64,000 nucleotides of DNA. It comes from JAHEEL01 sp942491345. Lineage in GTDB: Bacteria > Actinomycetota > Acidimicrobiia > Spongiisociales > UBA5794. A model generated the notes under the pieces. That model worked only from the letters and a program-made list of their open reading frames with translations, did not search any database and was not told the origin of the DNA. The stretch covers positions 62,001 through 126,000 of the forward strand of contig CALOAN010000020.1 in assembly GCA_942491345.1 (NCBI GenBank). The letters run 5' to 3'. The first letter of the stretch is position 1. Each line of letters opens with the position of its first letter. Positions 1 to 10,180 of the stretch are shown here, in pieces. The translations under genes were made by a program, and so were the position numbers.

Positions 1-2926
1 CGGGGCGGGCCGCCGGATTTGAGAGCGACTCGACAAGTCCCACCACGTCGAACCGATCGGGTGAGTCGGACCAGCCGCGGTCAGGGGCCGCTGCGACAAC
101 GTTGATACCGGTCAGCGCCGTGAACCGTGCGAGATCGGCTGCGAACGCCCGCCCATCATCCCCATCCCACGGACTCAACACGCTCACAGTCGTCCCCGCC
201 AGGGGTTGCTCTGCCGACGAAGACACTACCGGCAGCGGGTCGACGATCGTCCCCGGCGCAATCTCCACGATGCCGCGGGGGCAATCAACATCGGCGAAGA
301 ATTCGTCGCATTCCTCTGCGGTCAAAGACCGGCTGACGCCGGATCGTGCCAACGCAAACAGTTCCGGTGGCGGCAGGTCGTAGACACCGACAAGCCCGTT
401 TGCACCATCGATCGTGACGGGGCGGTCCGCGTGCCCCGGGTAGGGAATGCCTGCGGATTGGATCGCCAAGTGGATTGTCTCGACGGTCATAGCGGGTACG
501 GCCTGGCCGGCATTCTGCAGGACGCCGGCGGCATGCGTTGCCAGCAGCAGACTCCGCTCCGGATCGGTTGCGAGAGATGCCGTGGCGCCGTGCGTGAGCG
601 ACGCCGCGAGAGCCCTCGCCTCCGCGCCGAGCGCGGCGACCCGCTCGCTCTCGGAAATGGCGGCGAGACGCTCAGCTTCCCTTGCGTGATCGGTGGCGTT
701 CCGACCGAGGGCAATCGCTACCACGGTCAAGACGGCGGCGACGATGGCCGCGATTGACATCACGATGGCGAGTGCAATCGCACGATTGTGGGCCCGGACC
801 CTGAGTCTCCGCTCCTCAGCTGAGCGCTCCGCTTCGATGGCTCCTTCCGTTTCGCGCCGGGCATTGCTCGCCACCAGGTAGTCCCGTTCTGCCTCCGTGA
901 GCGCGATGTCCGTGCGGAGCTCCCAACCCTTGTATTGATCGAGATGCGAGCCGGCGATCAGGTAGTCGGGATCGCACCCCGACTCCTGCCACGTCCGCAC
1001 TTCCGCGTCGAGTGACTCCCGAAGGTGAAGGTCGACGCGCTCCAGCGCCACCCAAGACCGCAGGCGCTCCCAATCCGCAATCAGTGCCTCGTGCACCAAG
1101 GAGACGGTCGCCTGGCGGGTGACCGGGTCCCGATCGAAGCCGATGAGGCGAAGTGATCCGAAGCGATCGAGCACCTCGGATGCGGCCGGTCCGAGCGACA
1201 GGATTTCCTCCAAGGGGGCGCGGCGGCGGGTGACAGGACCGACTTCCCCGACTCTCAGGAGGCGGAAGAACACTTGGCGTGCCGCGATTCGCTCGAGCTT
1301 CCCGAGCCCCAGGTACGCGGACTCCGCTCGACGGGCGAGAATTCCGTGCATCCCCCCTTCCGCGTCGAAGTCATCAGTGGTGATCGTGGAACCCGTATGG
1401 GCGTCGAAGAGTCGAGTCAACGCGTACTGGAGTTGTGGGAGAGCAGCCGGCTCTCGACGCACGTCCTCGGACAATCGTGCCACGAGATCCGGATCGAACG
1501 ACACGCCGACGCGGGCAGCGGGCTCCACGATCGTTGATCGAAGTTCGTCGGGATCAAGCGGAGTAACCGTCACCATTCCACGCACGATCAGATCTGCAAG
1601 CTCACGATTGTGAAGCGGTCGGTCGTAGAAATCGGCTCGTAGGGCGAGCAGAACCGTCATTCGCGGATCCGGGCAGGTGGCGACTCGCACGACCGTTTCG
1701 ATGAATCGATCTCGATCGCGCGAATCGGCCGCGGCGAAGAGATCCTCGAATTGGTCGACGACGAGGAGTGTCGGCCGACCTGCGCCGCCGCAGCTGCGCA
1801 ACACTTCGGCAGCTTCCGTCGGGTTTGTCTCGAGCGCTGCGAGCGACCGTTCTCGGGTGAGACCGAGCTCGTCTGCGATTGCGAGCTCGAGTGCTTCAAA
1901 GGGGTGCTGGCCGGCTTCCATGACAAAGACCTGCAAAACGTCTCCGTTTCGCCGGCTTCGGGAGCGGAGCGCCGGAATCGCCCCGGCGGTCAACAGACTC
2001 GACTTGCCGCAGCCGCTGGATCCGATCACCGCAACGAGGCGGCTCCCCGAAGCAAAGCGTTCAACGATCCTGGCGATGAGTCGGTCTCGACCGAAGAAGT
2101 CGTCGGCGTCCCGTTCGGTGAACGAGGCGAGCCCCTTGTATGGATTCCTGACCGAGGATCCACTGAACGGCTCGGGCGTTGTCGGCGTGGGCTTGCCGAG
2201 CAGGGGATCTTGGTTCAGGATCCGTTCCTCGAGCGTTCTCAACTCGGGCGAGGGATTGATTCCCAGATCGCCGACGAGCCGTTCGCGAGCGCGACCGAAG
2301 GCCTTCAACGCGTCAGCCTGGCGACCCGATCGGTACAGAGCGAGCATGAGCTGACCCCATAGGCGCTCTCGATACGGATCATCTAGAAGACAAGCCTCTA
2401 TTCGGGGAATCGCTTCGCCGTGGAGGCCAAGCTCGAACTCGAGGTCGAACGCGTCCTCGATCGCAGTCTTGCGTTCCTCGTCGTAGGGGTGTGCCCGGGC
2501 TGAAATGCCGCCGCCCCGGAGATCAGCCAGTGCGGGCCCCCGCCACAACAAGAGAGCCTCATGTATGGCGTCGAGTGCCTTGCTCGGATCATCCGCGCCG
2601 ATCGAGCGCGCAAGGAGCATGAGTGCCTCAAACCGGTCCGCGTCGAGCTCGCCTTCGTCAACCCTGATCCGGTATCCCGGTTCAACCGACACGATCCGGT
2701 CGTCACCGAGAACTCTCCGCAGTCGGGAAACGTAGGCCTGGACCGAACGGCGTGCCGTCGGCGGAGGTTCCTCCCCCCATACGACGTCGATCAGCTGATC
2801 GGTCGGAGTGACCCGATTCGCGTTGAGAAGAAGCGCGGCTAGAACCGTTCGCTGTCGGCGCCCGCCGATTTCGAGCGGTCCGTTTCCTGCGGACACCTCA
2901 AAGGGGCCGAGGATCCGGTAGTCCAT
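1..2926 (-). CDS. SARP/BTAD transcriptional regulator fused to a STAND ATPase, membrane-anchored; 3' end outside window
   Basis: The frame is open from ATG at 2926 to the left edge (975 codons seen). Order: OmpR-type winged helix (about residues 10-75), BTAD helical domain (about 90-240), then a STAND ATPase with Walker A GSSGCGKSS and Walker B LLVVDQFED. A hydrophobic segment (ALAIVMSIAAIVAAVLTVVA) follows, and the visible end (VSVLSPWDGDDG, then ALTGIN) resembles the N-terminus of ABC solute-binding proteins. Family knowledge: SARP-STAND proteins are ATP-dependent transcription activators. Inference: DNA binding inside the cell and a possible ligand-binding domain outside. AAGGAG lies only 2 nt before the ATG, unusually close, so the start is slightly uncertain. 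The SRPBCC gene ends 7 nt upstream on the same strand. The C-terminal call is tentative because the gene is cut. Confidence 0.88.
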   Translation of the reverse strand, partial: MDYRILGPFEVSAGNGPLEIGGRRQRTVLAALLLNANRVTPTDQLIDVVWGEEPPPTARRSVQAYVSRLRRVLGDDRIVSVEPGYRIRVDEGELDADRFEALMLLARSIGADDPSKALDAIHEALLLWRGPALADLRGGGISARAHPYDEERKTAIEDAFDLEFELGLHGEAIPRIEACLLDDPYRERLWGQLMLALYRSGRQADALKAFGRARERLVGDLGINPSPELRTLEERILNQDPLLGKPTPTTPEPFSGSSVRNPYKGLASFTERDADDFFGRDRLIARIVERFASGSRLVAVIGSSGCGKSSLLTAGAIPALRSRSRRNGDVLQVFVMEAGQHPFEALELAIADELGLTRERSLAALETNPTEAAEVLRSCGGAGRPTLLVVDQFEDLFAAADSRDRDRFIETVVRVATCPDPRMTVLLALRADFYDRPLHNRELADLIVRGMVTVTPLDPDELRSTIVEPAARVGVSFDPDLVARLSEDVRREPAALPQLQYALTRLFDAHTGSTITTDDFDAEGGMHGILARRAESAYLGLGKLERIAARQVFFRLLRVGEVGPVTRRRAPLEEILSLGPAASEVLDRFGSLRLIGFDRDPVTRQATVSLVHEALIADWERLRSWVALERVDLHLRESLDAEVRTWQESGCDPDYLIAGSHLDQYKGWELRTDIALTEAERDYLVASNARRETEGAIEAERSAEERRLRVRAHNRAIALAIVMSIAAIVAAVLTVVAIALGRNATDHAREAERLAAISESERVAALGAEARALAASLTHGATASLATDPERSLLLATHAAGVLQNAGQAVPAMTVETIHLAIQSAGIPYPGHADRPVTIDGANGLVGVYDLPPPELFALARSGVSRSLTAEECDEFFADVDCPRGIVEIAPGTIVDPLPVVSSSAEQPLAGTTVSVLSPWDGDDGRAFAADLARFTALTGINVVAAAPDRGWSDSPDRFDVVGLVESLSNPAARP

Positions 2927-2933
2927 GGCTCCT

Positions 2934-3425
2934 TCATTTGACTCTCACCGCGCACGCCGAGCAAGGGTCGAAAGTCACCCGTCGGCGTCGCTGATGGCGT
3001 AGGTCGCCAACATTTGCCGGGTAGATAGTCGGTCCGGGCAGTGCTTCGAGCTGGGCGGACTGATCGGCAACGTTCGCGGTGAATGCCTCTCCGACGTCCG
3101 ACCAAGCATCGTTTCCGGGGTCGGACGGCCTCATGGTGAGCCGGGTACCGTCGTCGAGCTCGTCGAGCTGATAGGTCCATGCCCAACCACTGATGCCTGC
3201 CACGTCGTATCGGAGGGTGATGTACGAGAACGGTCGCCAGTCCGCCACGTGTTCCACAATCACGTCAGGTCCGTGCATGCAGTGATTCACAGTGCCGATA
3301 CTTCTACGTCCTTCGGTCATCGGCAGGACCTCAGTAACGAGTCGCTGCCACTCGGGACGTTTCGTGGGGTTGGTGAGGTGGTCCCAGACAACCGACGCGG
3401 GCGCACGGTCGCCCATAGGTTCCAC
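2934..3425 (-). CDS. SRPBCC (START-like) family protein
   Basis: A 163-residue protein with the SRPBCC pattern: an N-terminal ASVVWDHLTNPTKRPEW segment, a central beta-rich part and a C-terminal helix. These helix-grip proteins bind hydrophobic ligands or act as polyketide cyclase-like proteins; substrate unknown. GTG at 3425 or ATG at 3416 are the only starts after an upstream stop. The N-terminus is shorter than usual because the first strand before the VWDHL helix is barely present, so a 5' truncation is possible. Its stop lies 7 nt before the SARP-STAND gene, suggesting co-transcription. Confidence 0.7.
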   Translation of the reverse strand: MEPMGDRAPASVVWDHLTNPTKRPEWQRLVTEVLPMTEGRRSIGTVNHCMHGPDVIVEHVADWRPFSYITLRYDVAGISGWAWTYQLDELDDGTRLTMRPSDPGNDAWSDVGEAFTANVADQSAQLEALPGPTIYPANVGDLRHQRRRRVTFDPCSACAVRVK

Positions 3426-3519
3426 TGCGAGCGCGCTGCGCCACGATCGCGCCTAGCTGGGACAACCGGTGAGGTTGTCCCTGGAGGAACGGTGTGATTG
3501 GTTGATGATTGGGTGAGGT

Positions 3520-4602
3520 CTACGGTTCGCGCGGTGGTGTCGCCCGCGATCCGCACTGGGAGCAAAACACGTCATTGGCTTCGAGCTCAGATCCGCATCT
3601 GGCACAGAAGCGGTCCGCCTCGGCGTCGGCAGCGGAATCCGGGGGCGCATCGACCGGTCCTAGTGCGGGTTCAAGGGTCGACGCCAACACCCGCCGGTAC
3701 GCGCTCCCGGAGCGTGACTGGACGGTGACGGTCGGCACGTCCCCGCCCCAGAAGGCCAGTGTCCAAAGGGGACCGACGCCGCGGATCGCTATGAGATACC
3801 GATACTGGTCCGGCGCTGCGTTCCTCGTGGTGATGACCTCGTGGGCGAGTGCGGGAAGCGGGTTGATGAGCCACGCAGTGAGGCGCTCCAGGGTGGGACT
3901 CGCCACCCAGCCGCTCCCATTCGGCTCGATCAGTCGCTGCCCGACGAGTTCCCCGATTCCATCGGCAGAAACGCGGGCAGGCATCGGCGCCGACATCGGC
4001 ATCACCATATTCAGCAACGTCACCACCCACCGGGCATCCGATCCGGTCATTCCTTCCTTGTAGACCGCTGCGAGGTCGGCCTCGGTGATGGTCGCGCCGG
4101 TGTGACCCTCCCGGGCCAGGATCGAACCGAGCACCTTGCCGCGCAGCACGTCGACGCATCCTGCGAGCGCGGCCAGACCGGGAACGGTGAGCTCTGCGCG
4201 GAACGGGTCGATCTGGGCCGGAAAGTCGGAGGTCAGCGCCGCCGAGGCATCTCGCAGCTCACCCGCCGCCGTGTACGGGAATCCGATGCGCATCGAATCT
4301 CGCTCGGGCCAGCAGCCCACGAGGCCGCTGAAGCCTGTACCCGTGTACATCGCTCTGAACGCCGTGCCGTCGGGGAGTGGTTGGAGGACGCGGACCGTCC
4401 CGGTGGGAATGCCGAGGACACGCAAGGCCCGTCCCCAGGACCCAGACAGCAGGCCCCGGTCGTCGAGTTCTTGCCGTGGAACGCTCCGCTTCGGCGCAGG
4501 GAGCCTACCCAGGGGAGAGTCGGGTCCGATCACGACGTTCCAGGCGGCAACCACAGCGTGAATTTCATCTGCGGTGAGTCGATGGTCGTGGTCAAGTGGC
4601 AT
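3520..4602 (-). CDS. Hypothetical protein with C-terminal zinc ribbon
   Basis: 360 residues. The last 30 carry two CxxC pairs (FCARCGSELE and FCSQCGSRA), a clear zinc ribbon. The N-terminal part (RLTADEIHAVVAAW, then segments on ligand-sized beta strands) has a faint look of EspG-like secretion chaperones, which I cannot prove. The start has AAAGGA 6 nt upstream. The gene begins 14 nt after the stop of the large toxin-like gene on the same strand, so it may be its immunity, chaperone or accessory protein. That role is inferred from position only. Confidence 0.65.
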   Translation of the reverse strand: MPLDHDHRLTADEIHAVVAAWNVVIGPDSPLGRLPAPKRSVPRQELDDRGLLSGSWGRALRVLGIPTGTVRVLQPLPDGTAFRAMYTGTGFSGLVGCWPERDSMRIGFPYTAAGELRDASAALTSDFPAQIDPFRAELTVPGLAALAGCVDVLRGKVLGSILAREGHTGATITEADLAAVYKEGMTGSDARWVVTLLNMVMPMSAPMPARVSADGIGELVGQRLIEPNGSGWVASPTLERLTAWLINPLPALAHEVITTRNAAPDQYRYLIAIRGVGPLWTLAFWGGDVPTVTVQSRSGSAYRRVLASTLEPALGPVDAPPDSAADAEADRFCARCGSELEANDVFCSQCGSRATPPREP

Positions 4603-4616
4603 CCTGGGTCCTTTGG

Positions 4617-7600
4617 TCAGGGTGATAGGGCATCGACTTGTTGGAGCACGCTCGCTCGCGCCCGTTCAAGGAATGTGCGACGGGTCATTCCGGCGTCGGC
4701 GAGGATCTGGGGAGCTTCCTGCGGGCGGAGCCGCAACTGTTCGGCGACTCTGACGAACTTGGGATCGATGGTTTCGACGCCCATACGTTTCCCGGTCTCC
4801 GCCGCTCGTTGGACGGCCTTTGTGGCATCGGCCAACTGTGGTTGCGTGGTATCCAACGGATCGATCCTCGCAGCGGTGTGCGCTTGCTCTCGAAGAGTGG
4901 CTTGATAGTCGGCGGGGGTCATTCGCCGGATGTCCCCGGTCGGGCTCATCGGTTCATCCGACCAGCCGTACCGGGACCGTTGTAGGTGTTCAGCATCGAC
5001 GACAGCGTCGCCGGATGTTCGATGGAAGCTTCCGTCCGGCTCGATGACGGTGCCCTGGCCCTGTACCGAGGTACGCACCCGGACGGTGCCGCCTCCGTAG
5101 AGATCGGTCGGACCGCCGGGCCGGGGAGCGTTGATGCCCCCGTACACGCCGAAGCCGAGGTCGGCAGATTCGACACCGTACGCCCCGCGCAGATAGTCGC
5201 CGGCAGTGTCTGCGGTGTGCTGGGTGTACTGCTGGGTCAATTCCTGATGGGTTCTCGCGATCGCCTGCTCCGGTGGCAGGTTCGGGTACCGATCGCGAGC
5301 GAGGCCGAGGACGTCGGGTTCGGTGAACGTTGGCACGAGGGTGCGGTCGTTGTCGGTGCCGGCAATGGAACGAGCCCCGCTGCCTGCGCTGGATCCGCTA
5401 TCTGCGACGTGAACCCGCTCGACACCGACACCCGTGTCGGCCTCGAATCGCCGGATCGTCTCCGGCGCCGTTCGGATCATCGCATCATCTACCGCCGTCG
5501 AACCGCGACCGTTGAGCACGGCCGCCTGTTCGGGTGTGATGACACCCATCTCCTCCCACAGGCCGAGATTTCGTCGTCCCCCGTCCTGGAAGAGCGCAAG
5601 CTGGTCCGCCGGATTGTCGCTTGCGACGGTGCGACTGATGTATCCGGGAACGAGATCGGCGTTCATCTCCGTTGGGGCGGGGATTCCCTTGATGAATCCG
5701 CTCGGTTGTGCGGCGCCGACGGATTCGCCGTACATGCGGAACCAGCCGTCGACCTGACCGGCGTCCATTTCCCCGGCCTGGATGCGCTGCTCGATGCCGT
5801 TGACGAACTTGTTCCAGCTGCCGGGTTCACGGCCACCGCCTGCCTCTTGCCAGACTCGACGGATGTCACCGTCGACCTGATTGAGCCACGACAGGTTGCG
5901 ACTCGTGACGAACTCCGGGGCCTGATCGATACCCATCGGCAGGTGATGCTCGCGCTGGATCCCCAACGCCTGATCTCTGGCATTCCATGCGGAAGCTGTG
6001 TTGTCGGTGACGACTGCTCCGGGCCGCTGCGGCGCATCCGCGAACGCACTGTCCGGTAGCGGGCCTCGCGTGGGGAACGTCTCCTCGATCGGGGGGAGAT
6101 CGGCGTAGGGATCCTCCGCCGGAGTACGCGACGGTGCCGCGTCGGCATCGCCGTCGGGAACCGGTCGAGGACCGGTCGTTCCATCGTCTACCGGACGCAT
6201 CGGCCCTCCCGCGTCGGGCTCGATCGGGACCGGTCGTATGGGCAAGCCGTCGTCGGCCGCCACTGCGGGTCGGATAGATCCCCCGTCGTCGAGGCCGGAC
6301 GGCCCGGGAATCCGTGTGGCGCCCGGGTCCCCCATCCACGCGCGAACGCCCGGGCGTTGCAGCGTCGAGAAGATGCCGTTGGCGGCGCCGCCGAACAGGG
6401 CTCCGCGGCCGATGTCCTCCAGTGTCCCGCCGTAGAGGGCCTGCTCGGCACCTCCGATCATCGCTCCGGTCGTGGTGTTCCAGAGGAAGTTCGCAGGTGC
6501 GAGGTTGCTCGCTCGCACGTCGACGTAGGTACAGATGCCGCCGATGAGGGCGTATTTCGAGGTGTTGTAGATCGTGTCGCCGCCTTCGGGTGTCGCCATG
6601 TATCCGGACATGGCCCCGAAGAGGGAGCCGACGAGGAATCCTTGGGTGGGATCGAGACGCGAGAGACCGAATCGAACGATGCCGGTGCCGACGCTCCAGA
6701 CAACCGCGTTCGTCTCGGCGCGGTCGATGTTGGAGAGCTGCTGCGCGGCCTGCTGTGACCATCGCTGCCCCGTGACGGAGTTGTCGACCGCATCGGCCAA
6801 TTGGGCGAGCGTTTGGAACTGCTCCCGTCCCCGATCGGTCGAGTTGATGTCGGCGAAATTGAGACGATCTCCCTCCCCGCCCACCGCGGACCAATCCATC
6901 GACGCGAGGTGGTGAGCAACGCTCTCTTGCATCTTGTCGGTGAGGAGGTGTGCGTTGTCGTCGATGAAGTCCTGGAGAACGTGGACCTGCGCGATCGTCG
7001 GAACCGGAGGCGGACGTTCGACCCACATCGGGTGCACGTACGCCTGCTGGTTGGGGTCCCACTGGTAGCCGCTCTGGGAGAGTTGCCAGTCGCGTTGCGT
7101 GTAGTACCTGTCGCGGTCCTCCTGGATCTGCGCCCACGTCGCTTCGCTGTCCTGGCCTTGTTGGAGGTGCTGAGTGGCGATCTGGGCGATCCAGAGCGTC
7201 GCCGTCGTGCGATCGATCCATCCGGCGTCGTCATCCCAGTAGACGCGATCACCGTCCGTTTGAAGCACCTGGCCGTCGCGGGGATCGATGAGTTCTGTGG
7301 AGGCTGCCGCCGCCTGGCGAATCGAGTCCTCGACTTGGTCGGTCGACATCGACGTAAAGGCCGAAGCCGCACTGCTGTAGGTGTTGATGCCCGCTCCGGC
7401 AAGGAGGAGAGCGAAACCGGTGAGCGCAGCGGCTGCTGCTGCCGCCTGTTCGAGCTCCCTCGCCCCGGAGCGGACACTGACCGCCGTCGACGCCGCCTGC
7501 CCGTAGCCCGTGTTGGGATCGACGACAACAACCTCGACTGTGTGGTCGCCCGGTGGTGGCCGATCCACCGACCAGCCGGTCGCGCTGCCCTGGACCATGT

Positions 7601-9701
7601 CCGCCGATACGGCCTGCCCGTTGAGACTCCACGTAGCGGACAACCCCCCGACGTCGCTCCGCGTGCGGGCGATCGACGCCGAGCAGCCGAGGACCTCGTC
7701 GCTGCTGATCCCGCTGTTGCAGCCGAGGGAGCCGATCGAGAATCCAGCCGTCTCCTCATCCACCATGCCCCCGGCGACCTCGAGGGCGAGCGTTGCCGTC
7801 GCCGATCGCCCCTCGCCGCGCACGTCGACGAGCACCTCGTGGCCGCCGCCCGTCGACTCTCCCCATGTCCACGTCGAGGCGGAGCCCGACAGCACGCTCC
7901 CACCGTCCAGATACCAGTCATATATCAGGGATTCGCCGACGTGCCGACCGGAGGTCTGCACCGCGCAGGTCACGGCCGTTTCGGGCATCGGTCGCACGGG
8001 TACGCAGCCGATCGTTGCCGAGAACGGAGGGCATCCGTCGTCGCCCAAACCCCACTCTTCGGGGCAGAGATCCTCGTCGTCGGGCACGCCGTCGTCGTCG
8101 AGGTCGGCGGCTGCGGAGCCTTCGTACACCCGCACGTCGAGAAACGCTTCCGCTGTGTCGGCGCCGTCGGATACGACCACCGTGATCGTGTGGTCGCCCG
8201 CTGTGGGTTTCGGCCAGGACACGGAGGGGCCAGATACCGACTGTCGTTCGCCGTCGATGGACCACGTGTAGGTGAGCTCGTCCCCGTCGGCGTCCGTCGC
8301 GTCGACGGTCAGGACGACGGTGTCGTCGCTCGTGGGCTCGTCAGGCACAGCCGAGATCCCGCCGACCTCCGGAGCGGCGTTCTCTTGCCAGACGACACTG
8401 GTCGCTCCCGCCACCCACGCGCCCAGTCGCGGGCAGTGGTCACCCCATTGGGTCTCTGTGGGGGAGACCTTCGCGCAGAACACCGTGTACCAGTCGATGC
8501 CGCCGATACTGGGGTCGGTCGGGTGGATCGTGCCGGAAACCTTTGCTTGCTGGTCTTGCACGAATTCTCCGAAGACACAGGTGTCGGTCATGTAGTCGGT
8601 GTTGCACATGTACTGACTGCCGGGAGCCGCACGCTCGCCGCCGCCTTCGACGTAGACGATCGCGCCGACTTCAAAAGCTCCCGTTGCCGGGTCCAGCGGC
8701 CCGCTGAAGGTGCCGCGGATGACCGGCAGATCAGCAGTCCACGTCTCGAGGTGGGTGCGGTCATAGTCGGACGGATCGGCCGTGTCGCATTCAGCGGGGA
8801 GCGTGTAGCTTCCCGCGCCGCTTCCGTCGAAACGTCCGGTGACCGTGCCCGTCTCGAAGTCGGCTTCGATGTGGATCGTGCCGCTGAGCACGGGCGGCAC
8901 GGAGACAACGCACGCGTCGTGCTCCCGACGATCGAGCTCCCAATCTCCATCGAGCGTTACCTGTGCAGGGTCAACGCCGAGTGCAGGGACAGCGACGCCT
9001 ACTACGAGGGCACATCCGACGACCAGACCGGTAACGCCGGCCGCGACGGCCTGCGCCGAGGTGCGGCCCGGATCCGGCAGCGCGTCGGTCTTCGCCCGGT
9101 ACCGGGTGAAGAGGACGATGGAGAAGACGACCACGATCGTCGTCGTGAAGGCCCCGCCGGTCAATCCCCACTCGACGAGTTCGGTTCGACCGAACAACGC
9201 ACTCGACTGAGTGAGGAGGTAGGTGGCCAGCCACAGGACCAGGACCACGACGGTGCGGTGAGCCCAGATCGCTCCATCTTTGACTTCCAAGCGATGGCCC
9301 CGACCGCGCAGGTAGCCGACAACCGCGCCGGCGATGACGCCGAGACCCATTGGCCCGAGCGGTTTGTGTACGTCGAACCAGAACACCTGAATCAGGTAGC
9401 CGCCCAATGCGGCAACGGCCGGAAGCAGACAAGTGAACCAACGCAGCCGCCACGGTTTCCGGTAGGTCTTGAGAAAGAGAAGGAAGGAGCCGACGAGAAG
9501 CACAACACTGGAAAGGCGGGGATTCCAACGCCATAGAACGATGCCGGCTGCCGCGAGAGCGACTGCGGGAATGGCGTTCTTGAGGAGGGCCGATGTCACG
9601 ACCTTCATCTGTCTCGCGTCCCAAGCCATTCCCTGGCCGTCCCTCTGCCGCTCGCGACCAATGACCGCGCCCACAGGCATCGCAAGCGTGTACTGGACCA
9701 C
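4617..9701 (-). CDS. Giant polymorphic-toxin-like membrane/surface protein
   Basis: 1,694 residues. The first 250 hold about six membrane helices. An exported part follows, with a PKD-like domain (about 445-525), a thrombospondin type-3 calcium loop (DLDDDGVPDDEDLC, about 530-545) and two further Ig-like domains to about 740. A hydrophobic segment lies near 750-775. A Gly-rich hydrophobic stretch (about 1050-1170) and a Pro-rich linker (about 1190-1290) look like pre-toxin regions. The last 400 residues contain REHHLPMG (about 1330), reminiscent of HNH/EndoVII-like toxins, and a GSGARSIAGTDND motif (about 1500) that recalls nucleotidyltransferases; neither is certain. GTG 9701 is the longest start. 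An internal ATG giving MAWDARQ or MKVV is equally possible. No RHS repeats and no secretion partner were seen. Confidence 0.75.
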   Translation of the reverse strand: MVQYTLAMPVGAVIGRERQRDGQGMAWDARQMKVVTSALLKNAIPAVALAAAGIVLWRWNPRLSSVVLLVGSFLLFLKTYRKPWRLRWFTCLLPAVAALGGYLIQVFWFDVHKPLGPMGLGVIAGAVVGYLRGRGHRLEVKDGAIWAHRTVVVLVLWLATYLLTQSSALFGRTELVEWGLTGGAFTTTIVVVFSIVLFTRYRAKTDALPDPGRTSAQAVAAGVTGLVVGCALVVGVAVPALGVDPAQVTLDGDWELDRREHDACVVSVPPVLSGTIHIEADFETGTVTGRFDGSGAGSYTLPAECDTADPSDYDRTHLETWTADLPVIRGTFSGPLDPATGAFEVGAIVYVEGGGERAAPGSQYMCNTDYMTDTCVFGEFVQDQQAKVSGTIHPTDPSIGGIDWYTVFCAKVSPTETQWGDHCPRLGAWVAGATSVVWQENAAPEVGGISAVPDEPTSDDTVVLTVDATDADGDELTYTWSIDGERQSVSGPSVSWPKPTAGDHTITVVVSDGADTAEAFLDVRVYEGSAAADLDDDGVPDDEDLCPEEWGLGDDGCPPFSATIGCVPVRPMPETAVTCAVQTSGRHVGESLIYDWYLDGGSVLSGSASTWTWGESTGGGHEVLVDVRGEGRSATATLALEVAGGMVDEETAGFSIGSLGCNSGISSDEVLGCSASIARTRSDVGGLSATWSLNGQAVSADMVQGSATGWSVDRPPPGDHTVEVVVVDPNTGYGQAASTAVSVRSGARELEQAAAAAAALTGFALLLAGAGINTYSSAASAFTSMSTDQVEDSIRQAAAASTELIDPRDGQVLQTDGDRVYWDDDAGWIDRTTATLWIAQIATQHLQQGQDSEATWAQIQEDRDRYYTQRDWQLSQSGYQWDPNQQAYVHPMWVERPPPVPTIAQVHVLQDFIDDNAHLLTDKMQESVAHHLASMDWSAVGGEGDRLNFADINSTDRGREQFQTLAQLADAVDNSVTGQRWSQQAAQQLSNIDRAETNAVVWSVGTGIVRFGLSRLDPTQGFLVGSLFGAMSGYMATPEGGDTIYNTSKYALIGGICTYVDVRASNLAPANFLWNTTTGAMIGGAEQALYGGTLEDIGRGALFGGAANGIFSTLQRPGVRAWMGDPGATRIPGPSGLDDGGSIRPAVAADDGLPIRPVPIEPDAGGPMRPVDDGTTGPRPVPDGDADAAPSRTPAEDPYADLPPIEETFPTRGPLPDSAFADAPQRPGAVVTDNTASAWNARDQALGIQREHHLPMGIDQAPEFVTSRNLSWLNQVDGDIRRVWQEAGGGREPGSWNKFVNGIEQRIQAGEMDAGQVDGWFRMYGESVGAAQPSGFIKGIPAPTEMNADLVPGYISRTVASDNPADQLALFQDGGRRNLGLWEEMGVITPEQAAVLNGRGSTAVDDAMIRTAPETIRRFEADTGVGVERVHVADSGSSAGSGARSIAGTDNDRTLVPTFTEPDVLGLARDRYPNLPPEQAIARTHQELTQQYTQHTADTAGDYLRGAYGVESADLGFGVYGGINAPRPGGPTDLYGGGTVRVRTSVQGQGTVIEPDGSFHRTSGDAVVDAEHLQRSRYGWSDEPMSPTGDIRRMTPADYQATLREQAHTAARIDPLDTTQPQLADATKAVQRAAETGKRMGVETIDPKFVRVAEQLRLRPQEAPQILADAGMTRRTFLERARASVLQQVDALSP

Positions 9702-10180
9702 GACTCGTGGGTAGAGGGCGAAAGGCCCGATCTACCCCTCTCTCCATGCGGCCGATCGATGGACCAACGTGCTGTGAGCACCGTGCGCGGGTTGCTCGAG
9801 TGCGTGGTGTCGTTCTGGCCGGGCAACCACAAGGCTCCTCGTCAGCAGCAATGCGATGGTCGCCGCCGGAATGGGTCGCCCTCAACGGCCAAGGCTTAGC
9901 GCACCGGGGCATTGACCGCCTCCACTTGGCCTCCTTCGGCCTTTCCGGTGATTGTGAATCGGAGTGATCCCATGTTTCGGGGTTCCTCCCTGTCGGTGCG
10001 GGATCGTTCGTCGTCCCACAGAACCCCGGTGCGATACGCCCACTTCGAGCGGCTGCGTTGGACGCTACGGCGACTTGCACGGTCGTGTGCGGGAATATCA
10101 GGCGGGAAAGCCGCTGGGCGAGCGTCACTCGGAAATCACTCGGCCGTGTTTGCCGACCCAGATGTGCCAACGTGGGCGGC
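9702..10180. other. Intergenic region without recognised gene
   Basis: About 480 bases between two minus-strand genes. Only short frames with no family pattern occur on either strand. A weak inverted repeat (CGGGGTTC near 9977 and GAACCCCG near 10021) is present. The 5' region of the giant gene (upstream of 9701) should hold its promoter; TACCCA lies 6 nt before GTG 9701 but departs from the usual -10. Confidence 0.5.

Noticed and set aside
6801..9536. Plus-strand 911-codon open frame antisense to the giant toxin-like gene
   Set aside because: No domain pattern, Arg/Gly/Val-rich composition typical of antisense GC-rich frames; the minus strand carries recognisable domains.
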